A DNA stretch of 64,000 nt from Dryas octopetala (Eukaryota > Streptophyta > Magnoliopsida > Rosales > Rosaceae): assembly GCA_963921425.1 (NCBI GenBank), contig OY992836.1:3487825-3551824 (forward strand). Reading direction: 5' to 3'. Within the stretch, counting starts at the first letter, position 1; each line of letters starts with the position of its first letter. The notes beneath the pieces are model-generated. The model saw only the letters and a program-made list of their open reading frames with translations, did not search any database and had not been told where the DNA came from. A program made the translations under genes and the position numbers. Shown piece after piece: positions 1 to 12,066 of this stretch.

Positions 1-1007
1 AAAATTATACAGAAACGATGGAAATTACTATTAAAATACGGAAATTTTGAATGAAATTTTACCATATGTTTATTTAACATATTATCTACTACGTTGATAA
101 AAAAATATTGAAAAAACCAAATTATATAGTAGGTTTCATGTGATATGTGATGAATATAATGCGCGCTGTAGACAATACTGTTAAAAAGATACTTCACTAA
201 TTAATAATTACATAATGAAATTACAAGAATAAATCACCAATGTGGCAACGAGAAGTAGCAAGCTTACTCAAAGGGACTTGGAAATGGTCTTCGAAAGTTA
301 AATTGAGCCGAATTTGGTTAAAATAGAACCAACTCAATGACAGCATCGGCGATAGCGGTTTACCTAAAATTTCAATTTCACAAATTCTTGATCTCGAAAT
401 TGGAAAACCATAAGGGAATAAAACTTCATGATGAGGGGATAAATTTTTTTTTTTTTCATAATTTATGTTTACAACTAAACGAAACACCAAAATGGCCAAA
501 TCAAACCCCAAATAAAATTCTAAAATTTTTTTTCTTTCAATTGCTTAAAGACTCCAAATCTCAATCGACCCTAAAATTTTTTTTTTTTTTCTTTCCTTCC
601 TTTTCCTTTTCTTCCCCTGTCTTCCAGTGGCCTTCGTCTTCTTTAAGCAAGCGGTCTTCCTCCTCTCTTTTTTCTCCAGTTTTTCTTTTCTTCTCCAATC
701 TTCCTTCACTTCCAATTTTTCTTTTCCCTCCTAATCTCTCTCTTCCCTTTCCCTCCCTCGATCTCCTTATCTTCCTCTTCTCCCTCTTCGACGAAGGCGC
801 GGCGCGCCTTTGCAGCTTCTTCGATCTCTTCTCTCCCTCCGGCGAGTCGGCGACGCTGCTCTGCCTCCCCTCTCTCTCTCCAGTCTCTACATAGAAACTT
901 TCGTCAAAATTTCGAGGATTTCGGCAAATTTTGGCGAAAGTTTTTGAAATTAATTTGGTATGGTGTTAAAATTTCCATACCCCTAAAAAACGAAATTTTA
1001 CTCCTTG
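1..1007 (-). mobile_element. hAT-like non-autonomous element, one end (family hAT-I, copy 1)
   Basis: The terminus at about 981-1007 read on the minus strand begins CAAGGAGTAAAATTTCG and matches the left end of the complete family member at 34148-38194. Bases 1-170 are the reverse complement of about 37955-38115 of that same element, so the two copies lie in opposite orientations. The other end is outside the window, so its target duplication cannot be checked; the adjacent 8 bp would be CTAATAGG (1008-1015). The interior has a long T/C-rich tract (440-890), mirrored by a G/A-rich tract at 37320-37620 in the other copy. No transposase is visible. The open frames in the T/C-rich tract are low-complexity artefacts. 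Confidence 0.75.
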
Positions 1008-2224
1008 CTAATAGGTTATTTCTATTGTGCTTATTTTGAATTTGTATTTTTCTAAATCTAATTGGTAAGTAAAAAATGACAAATATTGAATGTAATAGCA
1101 AAATATATCCTCTCACATTAGCGAGTTATATATAGCATTCTCTAATTTTTATTAACTAGCGCCTGTCAATTGGCTTTTTTTATTGTGTATACATTAAATC
1201 GTTTTTTAATAGTAAAAGAGATCAACATCAACTTATGCTAGTGTGGAGGGTACCCATCATATCTGAGTTTGTTCTCCATCTACAAAAAGACACCAAATCC
1301 ACCCAAATCGCACCAATAATTCATGAATTTTTTAGCTAAACTCCAGTAAAAGTTGTGATTCCTTTAAAACCCTTAAGAGAATCGTTGAAATTCTCTAGAA
1401 AGCTCTGGAAAAGCAAGTGTTGAATAAAGAAATCAATCCAAACTCATTTCATATTTCGTTTGGGCATAGAAGGATGAAAAAACCCTGTAAAGGGGGGCAC
1501 GTGCATGGCATGTGCATGTTTTTAACAGACATTTTGACAAAAACCCACTCAGGTTGTACATTGTCACAATTTTTTTAGGTGGTAAAATGCAAAATGGTGC
1601 AAAGTCTAGGGTGAAATGTAAAAAAGCTTTTTTTTATTGATACCAACACTACCTTTTTGCAATACAAATTGTAACTTATTTACACATCAATCAAAGTGAT
1701 CATTCTTCTTCTAACTCTTGGCATGTGCATAATGGGGAATAATTTGTCAGATATATTATTTTGTGAAATCGCATTGTATAGTTACTTCCTTTATGTTTGG
1801 ATGAAACCGGAAACATCATCAAGAAAAATAAACCAATACAAAGAGAAGAAAAACTCTATCAACTCCTTATAGAAGATTGTAAGAAACAAATGTATTTAGA
1901 AAACACATATGATAAATATAAAGTTATGAACCACTTTAATTATGATATTGCATGCTTAACAAACACAATCACTTTTGTTAATGTGTTCAATACTTGAAAT
2001 CAACTAATTTTAAATAAAACGAAGAATAATATTCTCATATTTAGAACACAATTTGTACTGAAACTACAAATCTGACTGAGAAAGCACAAACTCAGTGCAA
2101 AAAAAATTAAAATTGAAGTCTGAAATTGCATACCAAATAGTTCTTAAAGCTCATTAACTATGAAAATTTATATTTGCTGTCTCTTCAAACCCCACCTTCC
2201 CATTTAGAAGTAGAATAAGAAAAT
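1008..2224. other. AT-rich host DNA, nothing recognised
   Basis: Between the hAT-like terminus and the GAGGT target duplication of LTR alpha copy A I see no recognisable protein, RNA gene or repeat family. Short open frames (for example 1797-1997) have no features of known proteins. This DNA is presumably continuous with 7785-8075, from which the solo LTR separates it. Confidence 0.5.
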
Positions 2225-2360
2225 GAGGTTGTTAGTTTCTAGGATTATTAATTAGCTTTTTCCTTGGCTAGAATTAAGGTTAAGAACACTTGTGTTGAAG
2301 AAATCAAGAAAGAAGTTGCAATGCAAAATACTCTAAGGTATAATGCACTTCATGCATTTC

Positions 2361-3038
2361 ACGAAAAACAGTTTTGTGTCTATTTGACTAGTCACTCACT
2401 AATCATAAGGACAATTTTCTTCACACGTGCACTGCACATGCAGTTTTACCATTTGAATAATTGTTGACAGTTCAGTAGCCCATTTCATGACTTGGCTCTT
2501 AAAACTAATTCCAATTAAAGCCCATTTCTCTTTTTTTCAAACAAGCATGTGCACAGCACATGAACTGGTTTTTCACTGATTCAATATGTACAAGTCATGG
2601 GTTTTAACATTTTCAGCTAGTCTTCACGCATTCACACTGTAACGACCCGAACCAAATTTCATTAGAAATTTAAATTTTTATTTAACTATGGTTTTAAGAG
2701 GTTTTTTAAAAGGATGTTGAATTGTGAAGTCTCGTTTTTTTTTTTTCAAGGTTTATTTTGAAAAGTATTTTAAAGATTTTGGGATTTATTTGGAAAATAA
2801 AAAGGGTCTTGATTTAATTTTTGTTTTAAATTGGGCTTGATCTGAAAGTTGACTTTTAGAATAAATGGGTTTTTGATTTTGACCTTGGGCCCATTGAATA
2901 GGTCTCGAGTCCACAAGTTAAAAGACATTAAGCACGCGTCAATCAGAGTTACGGTTTGAGAGTTATAGGCGTTTGAAGTGAGGGGCAATTTCGTAAATTT
3001 ACAAAAGTGGGTTTTAAATACCCAAAAATCAGATTTTC

Positions 3039-3072
<34 letters not shown>

Positions 3073-3765
3073 GAAAAACAGTTTTGTGTCTATTTGACTA
3101 GTCACTCACTGATCATAAGGACAATTTTCTTCACACGTGTACTGCACATGCAGTTTTACCATTTGAATAATTGTTGACAGTTCAGTAGCCCATTTCATGA
3201 CTTGGCTCTTAAAGCTAATTCCAATTAAAGCCCATTTCTCTTTTTTTAAAACAAGCATGTGCACAGCACATGAACTGGTTTTTCACTGATTCAATCTGTA
3301 CAAGTCATGGATTTTAACATTTTCAGCTAGTCTTCACGCACTCACACTGTAACGACTCGAACCAAATTCCATTAGAAATTTAAATTTTTATTTAACTATG
3401 GTTTTAAGAGGTTTTTTAAAAGGATGTTGACTTGTGAAGTCCCGTTTTTTTTTTCAAGGTTTATTTTGAAAAGTATTTTAAAGATTTTGAGATTTATTTG
3501 GAAAATAAAAAGGGTCTTGATTTAATTTTTAATTTTTGTTTTAAATTGGGCTTGACCCGAAAGTTGACTTTTAGAATAAATGGGTTTTTGATTTTGACCT
3601 TGGGCCCATTGAATAGGTCTCAAGTCCACAAGTTAAAAGACATTAAGCACGCGTCAATCGGAGTTACGGTTTGAGAGTTATAGGCGTTTGAAGCGAGGGG
3701 CAATTTTGTAAATTTACAAAAGTGGGTTTTAAATACCCAAAAATCAGATTTTCTCACTCTCACTC

Positions 3766-3799
<34 letters not shown>
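2361..3799 (+). repeat. 710-bp tandem duplication across an LTR insertion junction
   Basis: Copy 1 is 2361-3070 and copy 2 is 3071 to about 3799. Each holds about 277 bp of LTR alpha followed by the first 430 or so bp of LTR gamma-1, ending in a CT array. The copies begin ACGAAAAACAG and are offset by exactly 710 bp at the gamma start (2638 and 3348). They differ by scattered substitutions and small indels, so the duplication is not very recent. Copy 2 joins directly onto the CT array (3042-3070), suggesting the array took part in the rearrangement. Confidence 0.9.
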
Positions 3800-3802
<3 letters not shown>

Positions 3803-6662
3803 CGCGTCTCCCTCTCTTGCCGCCCCTGCCACCGGCGCATGAGGGTGCGTCTGGCGGCGGCTGGTGTCGGGCTTTGGCTCCCTACCATCACCGCCCTCTC
3901 CTCCCTCTACCCCTGGTTTCTGTTCAACCCAGAAAAGCCCCGAAAACCCGAAACCCAGCTTGGACCTGATTCGAGCCTTGCCGTCGATCTGACTGTTCCG
4001 GCGAGATTTGGGTGGCCGGACCGACTGGGTCTTGTTCGTCTCACCACGGCGAGTTCAGTCGTGGTGTCCTCCTACTCCGATTATCCTCCACGAAGGAGCA
4101 ATGAGCTCAGGAAGTCCAATGCAGCCGCCGGCTTCTGCCGTCGATTCTGGCGTTTCCGGCGAGATTTGGCTGTCGACCCAGTTACAAAAATTGATCCTCT
4201 AGGTATGGGCTATCTTTCCCCTAAGGTGTGTTTGTCCAATTCTGAGAAATTGAAAATTTGATTTTAGGGTTTTTGTTATTTTTTTCAAATTTCTTAAATT
4301 GGAGATGAAATTGAGATGCTTTTGTGCAATTAGAATTAATTGGAGTTGAAATTGGGTAATTTCCAGGTCATGTCACCCCTTCCACCTCCGATTTCCGCCA
4401 CTTGTGGTGGCGGGTTGAATAGTTTTCGTGCCAATAGTCTTCCCGAGACTCCCCGAGGCTAATTCCAGACTTCGTTGTGTTTTGGGTGAGTTTTGGTGTG
4501 TTAGTTAGAGCCGGGCAGCCACCGTGCGTGGTGATTATCACCCAAATCGTTTGATTAACGGCCAAATTAATAATATTTGAGAACTCCGGAATTAGATTAT
4601 AATGCATTGTTTTTATGGACAGATTATGCATATCCTAAGGACAACAATTCGTGGCCGATCGATTAATGAAACCTTAAGTCGTGTCACGGTGGTTATAGGA
4701 CGCGAGAAAGGTATTATTGGTATCTGAGTATTTTGCAATGTTTTCGTTTTGGGTGTATACTGAAGTGGAGTTAGGTTGATAGTTGTTATTGGTGATGGTT
4801 TTGGATAAATTTCATCCCTAGGAACCCCCACTGCCATTTGTGAATAAAAGATTATTTTTGGGCAATTGTTGGGTGAGTTGTTGATCTTGGCTATATTAAA
4901 TGTGATTGGAGAAACCGAAGTTGTTTTGGGACTAAATTGAGACCTTGTAGATACCAAATTTCTCTAAAACGAGCTTTTTGACCGAATTAAGTCTTGAGCG
5001 GATTTTCTTGCAAGTTTAGGAATTGTTTGGATGGTTGGTGATGTTGGTTAGAGCCGAGAAGCTTTGGGGTATTGGAGAATTTTTTTGTGAGTTTAATTTG
5101 AATGTCGTAAACCGTCGAGTTAGAATGAGAGTCGGGTGTGACGTTAAGTTGAGCACACGTCTACATTTAAGTGTCTTGAGTTGGAACTAATTGTATTTTT
5201 TTAATTGTTTATTTTAGGCGAGACGACCGTGGCTCGTGACGATCCGGCGGAGGATCGAAACTAGGGTTATCTCTGTGAGTGGACTGATTTTTATTTTTTC
5301 TGAAATGTTTCATACGTTTGTTAATTAAATTTGATTTCTTGACTATATTGCATTTGAACCTATGTTAAAGGATTTTGAGATAGAATTTGGTTTTTAAAAT
5401 CTTCTTTCTTAAGTTTAAATCGATGTTTATGGTTTATGCATGACGATCTAATAAGTTTTACATATTTTCTTGAAGAAATTGATTTGGACTAATACCTTCA
5501 TCATGTTGATTTATTGCCATTGGAGAGCATGTTTTAAACAAATTTGAGGAATTTCATTTATATTCGAAAAATCTTGTTTTAAGCTTTGAATAAAATTAAA
5601 TATTTCTATTTGAAAATTGTGGTGGAAACTAAGGATTATGTGGTTTTGCGTATTCAAAATTTCATGAATTTGTGAATTTGGTTTTATTAAAGAAAGTTTA
5701 GAAGGATACAAAAGGATTTGAGTTTTATTTTTATATATTTATGATGTGGTTGTGGAAAGTGGTTTCAAAACCACCATCTTCAGTACCCTTCCAGGTTATC
5801 AGGTTGGATAGGTCTTTGGGACCCATTACGGCACACACATAGGCTTTGGGCCGTATGTCGTGATGCTTGACCCTTTGGGGGTGGCTCTGCGTGCACGTAA
5901 GACAAAAATTTCTGGCTCTGCATGCGTATGACAGATTCTCGACTCTGCGCATGTATGATAGGTTCTCCGGGCAACTAATTTGGTGTGTTTTATTATAAAT
6001 GTATTATACAATTTTATTGCGATCGTTTATTTTAAGTTTATAAGCTACTCAGAATTTTAATGTTTGAATTTTTATTTGATAAAGAGTTTGTGCTTCGGTT
6101 TGGTTTATTGAATTATGATAGCAACTTTGAACGTGTTCTGAAAGCGTTTTAAAACTGGGGGATTTCAAAAAGTGATGCGAGGTTTTAGAAGAGTTTTGAT
6201 TTTAAAGGAATTTGGAAGGATGAATAACTTAAATACTTGGTTTTTATATTTTGTCCACTCACTGAGAGTTTTCTTACTTTTTGTTTTTGACGTTCCCCCC
6301 AGGTAGTAGCAATCACCGAGGTCGGACCGTACCACGTCGAGGCATTCGAGTTTCTCATCTCCAGCTTATTGGTATAATAGGTTCAAGGTTTCCCTTGAAA
6401 TTATAAAAATGAGATATGATTGTATAGTTGATTAGATATGCTATGATTAGATCTGTATTACTGGTTGTGGGCCTGAGACCTTAATTTTGGTTGTGGTAGA
6501 GGTGGTTGATGTTTTAGAAGTGTTTTTACAGGTTTTGAAATTTTTGGGTTAGTCCATTTTCAGGGGAGGTTATGCCGAATTTTCGGTAGGATTTTCCTTG
6601 ATTTTGGATCCTACAGGACCTCTCCGGGTTTCAAGGTGAATCCAGGGGCGGTTCTATCAACT
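2638..6662 (+). mobile_element. gypsy-type solo LTR, family gamma, copy 1
   Basis: Starts TGTAACGACCCGAACC inside alpha copy A, right after CACAC (2633-2637). The far end lies near 6659-6662 in front of a CA array, which blurs the right target duplication. It resembles, in the opposite orientation, the well-delimited LTR gamma-2 at 34348-37223: for example the segment with GGGCCCATTGAATAGG and CACGCGTCAATC near 2888-2945, the G/C-rich block 3800-4200, and the end CCAGGGGCGGTTCTATCA. No gag-pol is present. The first 710 bp or so are duplicated (see the tandem duplication). A TATA-like TTTTAAATACC at 3012-3022 precedes the pyrimidine array. The short frames in 3722-4261 are within the LTR and are not taken as genes. 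Confidence 0.75.
3042..3070. repeat. (CT)n microsatellite
   Basis: A run of CT dinucleotides in the start of LTR gamma-1. The equivalent, longer array in the duplicated copy is at about 3751-3799. Both lie downstream of a TATA-like motif, so they may have been leader sequence of the retroelement transcript. Confidence 0.9.
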
Positions 6663-6683
6663 CACACACACACACACACACAC
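6663..6683. repeat. (CA)n microsatellite at LTR junction
   Basis: A CA array marks where LTR gamma-1 ends and alpha copy A resumes. The expected CACAC target duplication of gamma-1 is hidden in it. Related alpha copies have only short CA runs here (about 22646-22655 and 50175-50183), so the array probably grew after the insertion. Confidence 0.85.
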
Positions 6684-7784
6684 CTCATCACTATTCATCT
6701 TCTTCTACTTTTATGAATTTTGCAAAATGAGGAATTTATTGATTTACAACTTTACATTCTTATCTACAGCTGTACTAGGATTCCTTTATAGGACAAAAAG
6801 AATGTCTTCAATTTGTCTCTTGTGGACAACCATAGTTTGGCTTCCATGTGGCACGAGCAAATAGAGGGTGTGTGCGTCGTGAGTATTTGGGTGTTTTTGG
6901 TCTGGTTCTTGCGTTGGTGACGTGATTTTATCTTCGGGTATTCTTGCTGCATGAGTGCTTGGGTTTTTGGGTGTGTATGCTCATCTTTTCAAGTAAGAAA
7001 ATGCTTTTGATTTTGACAAACTAAAACAATTGTCTTAACTTGTTTTTCACCCTCTAAAATCTGAATGTGTTTGAGTGTATTCTAAAGCTTTTCACAAATT
7101 CATAAACATTATCATTTAAATTTTAGATCTAAGATTCTCCATTAGCATTTTCATGTCCTTTGCTTGAGAAGACTGATTTTTTAAAGAATCCAAATCTGCA
7201 TTTCATGATCATACATTGAAGAATCTGATGTGCTTGGTATGAATCAGTGTCATGGGTTGATGAGCTTGAAGTTTGAGCTGCCTTCTTCATGATTGACTGA
7301 TTGCCTTGCTTTTGGAAATTGCACAAAAGGGTAAGAAGCTGCCACTTAGTTTAGGACTTAGTGATTGAGCTTGTGTGTTGTCTGCTGCCTTTGTATTGAA
7401 CTTTCTATTTAGTGGATTGCCCGGTCAGCTGAAAAAGACCCCCAATTTTTACCCTTTGTGGTTTTTCTGGGTGAACATCTTGTGTGCCTTCGTCTCCATT
7501 TTGTGTTGTTACTCACTCAACTTTTAAACACAAATCTACATTGAATTTATATGCTTGATATTGTTATATGTCATATGAAACTGTCTAGTTAATCACACAC
7601 CACTGTAGTTGTGGATAACACTGGGATGCCTACTGTGATGGGTCATCTGAGTGTATAGGTTGTCACTTGTTCCTTTGGTTTGTTTGATTTGTGTTGTTTA
7701 CAAAAATTGTATTTTGATTTACAATTGTCAATCTGTGACATCAGATTGAAGTCTGTTTGATTAGTCACCTAATACAAACTTTCA

Positions 7785-8075
7785 GAGGTAAAGTGTCGTG
7801 ACATTCTCTTTTAGGAACACTGTTCTCCATGCCATGATGCCTTTCCAGTCCTTTTCCTTGAGATGAACTGCCCAATCTTACTGGCTTCGAACCAGCATCC
7901 TTCTTTCCATTCCATGCTTCATGTTTGTGAGCAACAAATTCTTGCCATATATTCGTGGAACAAAATGTCACTGCCATTGAGAGATTTGTATTCTTGTCCA
8001 AAGGGTCTGTGCGAGTTTTAATTCTTTGTGATACATGTGTCATTACAACAACTCAGTAGGACATACCTGTGCAAG
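7785..8075 (-). other. host segment with unrecognised open frame
   Basis: This stretch between the GAGGT duplication and LTR beta belongs to neither transposon. On the minus strand, 8043-7785 is open and continues into the LTR, giving about 86 residues with a Ser/Gly/Lys-rich middle (GKKDAGSKPVRLGSSSQG). Just upstream on that strand, at 8061-8075, the sequence CTTGCACAG followed by GTATGT looks like an exon end and splice donor. It could be a remnant of a host gene interrupted by two retroelements. I do not recognise the protein. An inverted copy lies at 13336-13626. Confidence 0.35.
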
Positions 8076-10519
8076 TGTTGAGCTTAATTTATATACATAT
8101 TTTATCCTCAAATTCTTACATTTTTATCAATGTCATTTAGCATTTTTAATGTTTTAATTTTAATTTTTATTATTTAGTTAATTTGTGGGTTTTATTAGTT
8201 TTTGTCATACTTTTTTGATTTTATTAGGTTGTTTTTATTTTATTTAGGCTATAATTAAAATTAGCATTTTTTATTAATTAGTTTTGTTTGATTTTATAGA
8301 AATGAAGAATCAAAAGCCCAAAACAAATAAGAGAGGAGATGGAAGCCTAACTAGCCGGCCCAAATTGAAGGAAGATGAGTTTCAGCCCATCAGCAGAGGC
8401 CCAGCCCAATGGGAGGCGAACAGCCACTCGCCAAAAGCCTTCCGCCTCTCTCTCTCTTCATTTTGATTAGGGGGGACTATTCAGACCACCCAAAACCACA
8501 AAGTTGACCACCCTCACAAATTTTTGTCCATTTTGCCCTTAAACTCATTTCTCCAATTTTGGCCAGCCACCACTCCCAGTCGCTGGCGCAACCCTACCCC
8601 CTCCCCACTGTCGGAGTGACCCCACCCCTCCCCATCGTCGGCGCGACCCACCCACCCACCTCGATCTCCATTCTCTCTCTCTCTTCCTTTTTCCCTATCT
8701 CTGCCTCCCTCCTTCACCGTACCACCATGGGTGGCCGGCGCGACCCTCGATCTGGAGGTCTATGGGGTTGCGCTGGCCACCCATGGTGGTCCAGTGAGGG
8801 AGGGAGGCATAGAGAGGGGAGATGAAGAGGGAAGAGAGAGAGGGGTAAGGTCGACCGACGAAGGAGAGGGGTGGGGTTGCACCGGCGACGGGGAGGGGTG
8901 GTCGGCCAAAATTGGAGAAATGAGTTTAGGGGCAAAATGGGCAAAAATTTGTGAGGGTGGTCAACTTAGTGTTTTTGGGTGGTCTGAATAGCCCCCCCTT
9001 TGATTAATGTCCTTTCATCGACTCACACTGCGACATGTGGTGTCTCTCCCTTCCGCATGCAACCAACCTTTTTCAATCCTCACCCATGTGAGCCAAGCCG
9101 AGCCACTCTCTAGTCGCAAGCCGAGCCATCCTTTCCTCTTCTCTCTCTCTCTCTCACGCTTTCCCATGCACCGCAAGTCACAGCTCCAAGCCGCTAGTTG
9201 CTTCTCTTTCATTTTCGCCTGCAGCCATCTTTTGATTAATCAAGCTCTCATCCACTGGCACGTTGACACGTGGCGCGAGCCAGGTTGTTGACAGCCTTTC
9301 TCCAGCCTTCATCCGTGTGCCTCTCTTTCCCCTCCCAGCCTATAGCTGCGTGACATGTGGCAAAAATCTCAGATATTTCTAGCCTTGCTCCAGCTTTTGT
9401 GCTAATCCTTTCCTCATCACATGACCTAGTGTTTGCCTATTTAAATGAGCCTTTAGCCCCTCATTCACATCTTTTTTCTCTACATTTTAATTTTCTGCAT
9501 TTTTATAGTATTCTCCTAGGATTTTTCTCTCAAGCCTTTTGGCTATGATGTTTTAGAGAGAATATGAATGTAATTTTCTTGCACTTTTAATTAATGAAAC
9601 TTTAATTTATGTCTCTCTTCTATCTTCTCTCTTATCTTAATCTTTTATTTACTTTATGCCTCTTATTTTATGTAGTTCTTTACTTTATGGTTAGTAGTGT
9701 TATTTATTTTCTTGTTCTTTAAATTACATGCTTATTTATTTATTTATTTATTTTTATTTAAGATTAAAGCTCATGGGTGATCACTAAACCTCCTTACCAA
9801 GGGGAAGCACCATCATGAATATTATTAAGTGAGACTTTTATGTTAATTTTTCTCTTGTTTAGATGCTACAAGTTCTAGATCTTGATATTAAAATGAGAAA
9901 GATACCATCTTTTACCCATAATGTCATATATTATGGGTAATTAGATCATCTTTCCACATTTTAGCTTTATGGCTAATCTTTTAAACACAAACCTTTTTGA
10001 ACTCTAGTTGTTCCTTAGTTTTGGTTCACTTAAGTTGCTTAAAGTTTGTATTTTCTAAGCAAAATCAAGATCTACCATATAAATCTTTAATGTTTGTGTC
10101 CAATTCATATTTATCTTTGTTAGAGGGCATCAAGTGACTCTTGGGTACCCTCCTTTTTGAAAAATTATTAAAAATCTCACTTAATATGTTCATAAATGGT
10201 GTGGAACCCTAACCTTGGTTCTTATACCATTGTTTAACTTCAAAAACCAAAAAGTTGTCATTTTCCTTTCTAGATTTAATATATAAATTTTTGCACCTTT
10301 ATTTACTTTATTTTCTTTTCATCTACTTTATTTGCTTTATACTTTAGTTGCACTTTCTTTTAAGTTGCCTCACAAACCAACAAGATTTTCAAACTATGTT
10401 TAGTTTTAAATTAACTTAAGTTTAAGCTTAGTGTATCGTTTTGCATCACTCCTTGAGGTTCGACCTCGTTAGTATACTACTAGACTCGTATATTTGCGAG
10501 TATATAAAATTTTACAACA
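8076..10519 (+). mobile_element. gypsy LTR, Athila/Tat-like (family beta)
   Basis: Begins TGTTGAGCTTAATTT and ends TTTACAACA directly before a primer-binding site of the type used by Athila/Tat gypsy elements. The text includes a T-rich first 200 bp, a block encoding AATCAAAAGCCCAAAAC-type sequence, a TATA-like CTATTTAAATG near 9438, and GGTTCGACCTCG near 10457, which is typical of the end of such LTRs. A MITE sits inside at 8470-8998. The first 1271 bp are also present inverted at 12067-13335. No second LTR in direct orientation is found, so the element is rearranged. Confidence 0.75.
8470..8998. mobile_element. foldback MITE, copy 1
   Basis: A 529-bp element with long terminal inverted repeats: the left end GGGGGGACTATTCAGACC pairs with the right end GGTCTGAATAGCCCCCCC. 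The homology continues about 90 bp inward through CCACCCTCACAAATTTTTG. It is flanked by TTTGATTA at 8462-8469 and 8999-9006, an 8-bp duplication that may extend to 9 bp with one mismatch. The 8-bp target fits hAT; 9 bp would fit a MULE. All open frames in this segment arise from its inverted structure. Confidence 0.85.
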
Positions 10520-12066
10520 AATTTTTGGCGCCGTTGCTAGGGAGTGTTTTTGATGCACTAGTTTAGGCTTTTTGTTAGTTTAAATCTTTCACTAGTTTTC
10601 ATTTATTTTGTTTTCTTAAAAAAAAAAAATTATATATTATAAAAAAAAATTGAATTTTCTTTTAATTAGTATTTTTATTTTTTAGTTTTCTTGTTCTTTT
10701 TTCCCACTTTTATAAGTGCCGAAAAAAATTAAAAAAAATGTTTTTTCTTTACATTTTCTTGCATCTCTTCTCTTTTAGGTGCCTAGAAAAGAAAGCAAAA
10801 ATATATATATATTTATAGTTTACCATTTTTATTTCATTATTTATCTTAGTGGTTTTCTTTATTTTGTGCTTGAGATAATTATAATTTATTGCTTTTATTT
10901 AGCATATTTCTAGTTTCTCTTTCATTATAGCTTCCATAACTAGTATCTAGCATCATCTTTTATTTTCCTTACCATTAGTTTTGTGTACTTTGCCATCTTT
11001 AAAAAAAATATTATATATATAGCATATTTATCTCTTTGTTGTCTTTAGGTTGTTGCATTTAGTTTCAATTGTTGAATTTTTCTTCTTGTTTTTATTTATT
11101 GTTTTTTTAAAAAATTATCATATATTTTTGTCATTTAGTATAATTTATTTAGATCTTATTTATTGTTGTCTTGTGCATCTTATCCATTGCAATATTAGAT
11201 AAGGTAATTTCTATTTCCTCTTATTTCATTTCTCTTTTCCTATTTTCATCTCTTGTTTATTTTTATTTTACTTCTATTTCTCTTTCTCCTTTTGTTGTAG
11301 TTTTAATATTTATTCTAGTATTTTCGTTTTAGTATTTATTCTAATATTTTCTTTTTCTTTTAGTGCTTGCATTGGGGAGAAGTTTGCAAAGGTGTGGTCA
11401 TCAAGAAAGGGGAATTACTAGCAAAAGTTTGGTTGCCTTCTCCTAGTGTGTTGTGGCCAATGTCACCACACTAGTGGTATACTCTAAACTTTTTCTTTTT
11501 AAAGCTTTCTTGAGTGGTGTTTGCCTTACTTGTGCAATTTCAATTTCCATATATTTTTGTTTTGTTGGTTGTTGCATCTTCAATTAACATTCTTGCATAA
11601 TCAACTAGTAAGGGCATTCACCCCCAACAAGATAATGATTGGATTTAATCACCAAGTCCTTGCCCACCTAGGCTAACCATCTATTGCATTTGTTAATTCC
11701 AAACTCAATTTAATTAAAATCAAGTAAACATTGGCCAAAGGGTTCATGAAGCTCATAGGACCCTTTTGGAAGGAGCCAATTAGTGGATACTTCGGTGAGT
11801 ATTTTTGAAAGTACAATGTCTAGAAAGGTTTTTTAAGGTTGCAATCATCTTGATGCTTAAAGGGGACTGGTTTTTAAAAGAGATCGTCTGTGACTCCTCC
11901 ACCCACTCCGGAACCGGCCTGGTTGTATTTTTGAGAACTTTATATCGGTACGCCACTAATTTGCTTTGAAAGAGAGAAGAAGCTTGTCTAGTGCTTAATC
12001 AAGATTAGGATTGTCTAAAAGACACCTCCCAAGACTAAATCAAAGATAATTAAATTGTTTGTTTGG
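10520..12066 (+). mobile_element. gypsy beta internal leader, non-coding
   Basis: Follows LTR beta and starts with the primer-binding site. It is strongly AT-rich with T tracts to about 11350, then a mixed segment to 12066, and shows no gag or pol frame. It ends at the inner junction of the inverted right arm, so the rest of the internal region is missing. Confidence 0.6.
10526..10543 (+). other. retrotransposon primer-binding site
   Basis: TGGCGCCGTTGCTAGGGA lies 6 bp after the LTR end. Athila/Tat-type elements carry a near-identical site, so this fixes the LTR boundary and the plus orientation of beta. Confidence 0.75.

Larger units (their letters stand above)
2230..7784 (+). mobile_element. 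solo LTR, family alpha, copy A (interrupted)
   Basis: The LTR begins TGTTAGTTTC and ends AAACTTTCA. It is flanked by the 5-bp duplication GAGGT at 2225-2229 and 7785-7789, the signature of an LTR retrotransposon reduced to one LTR. Its own sequence is 2230-2637 plus about 6663-7784; between these lies LTR gamma-1. It matches copy C (49765-51409) and copy B (22218-23832) over its length, and an inverted partial copy lies at 13627-13770 plus 20159-20788. No internal coding region of this family occurs in the window, so I cannot assign copia or gypsy. Confidence 0.85.
7011..9346 (+). repeat. large inverted repeat, left arm
   Basis: This block recurs inverted at 12067-13770 plus 20154-20788, excluding the eta insertion and its duplicated TGACC. 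Arm lengths agree to within a few bases (2336 versus about 2334). Matching positions sum to about 21413 near the inner end, with a drift of about 2 bp outward, and peptides read from both arms differ at only a few residues. The arm spans the end of LTR alpha copy A, the host stretch 7785-8075 and the first half of LTR beta including its MITE. The inner junctions share the 6-mer GCTATA. Confidence 0.95.

Noticed and set aside
337-894. 185-codon plus-strand open frame
   Set aside because: Phe/Ser/Leu/Pro low-complexity translation of a T/C-rich tract inside a hAT-like element.
3722-4261. 179-codon open frame and the similar frames at 36460-36902
   Set aside because: GC-rich leader-like part of gamma LTRs; frames differ between the two copies and show no domain.
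8559-8991. Several overlapping open frames on both strands, mirrored at 12420-12897
   Set aside because: They lie in the inverted ends of a foldback MITE; the mirrored set exists because the MITE was duplicated with the inverted arm.
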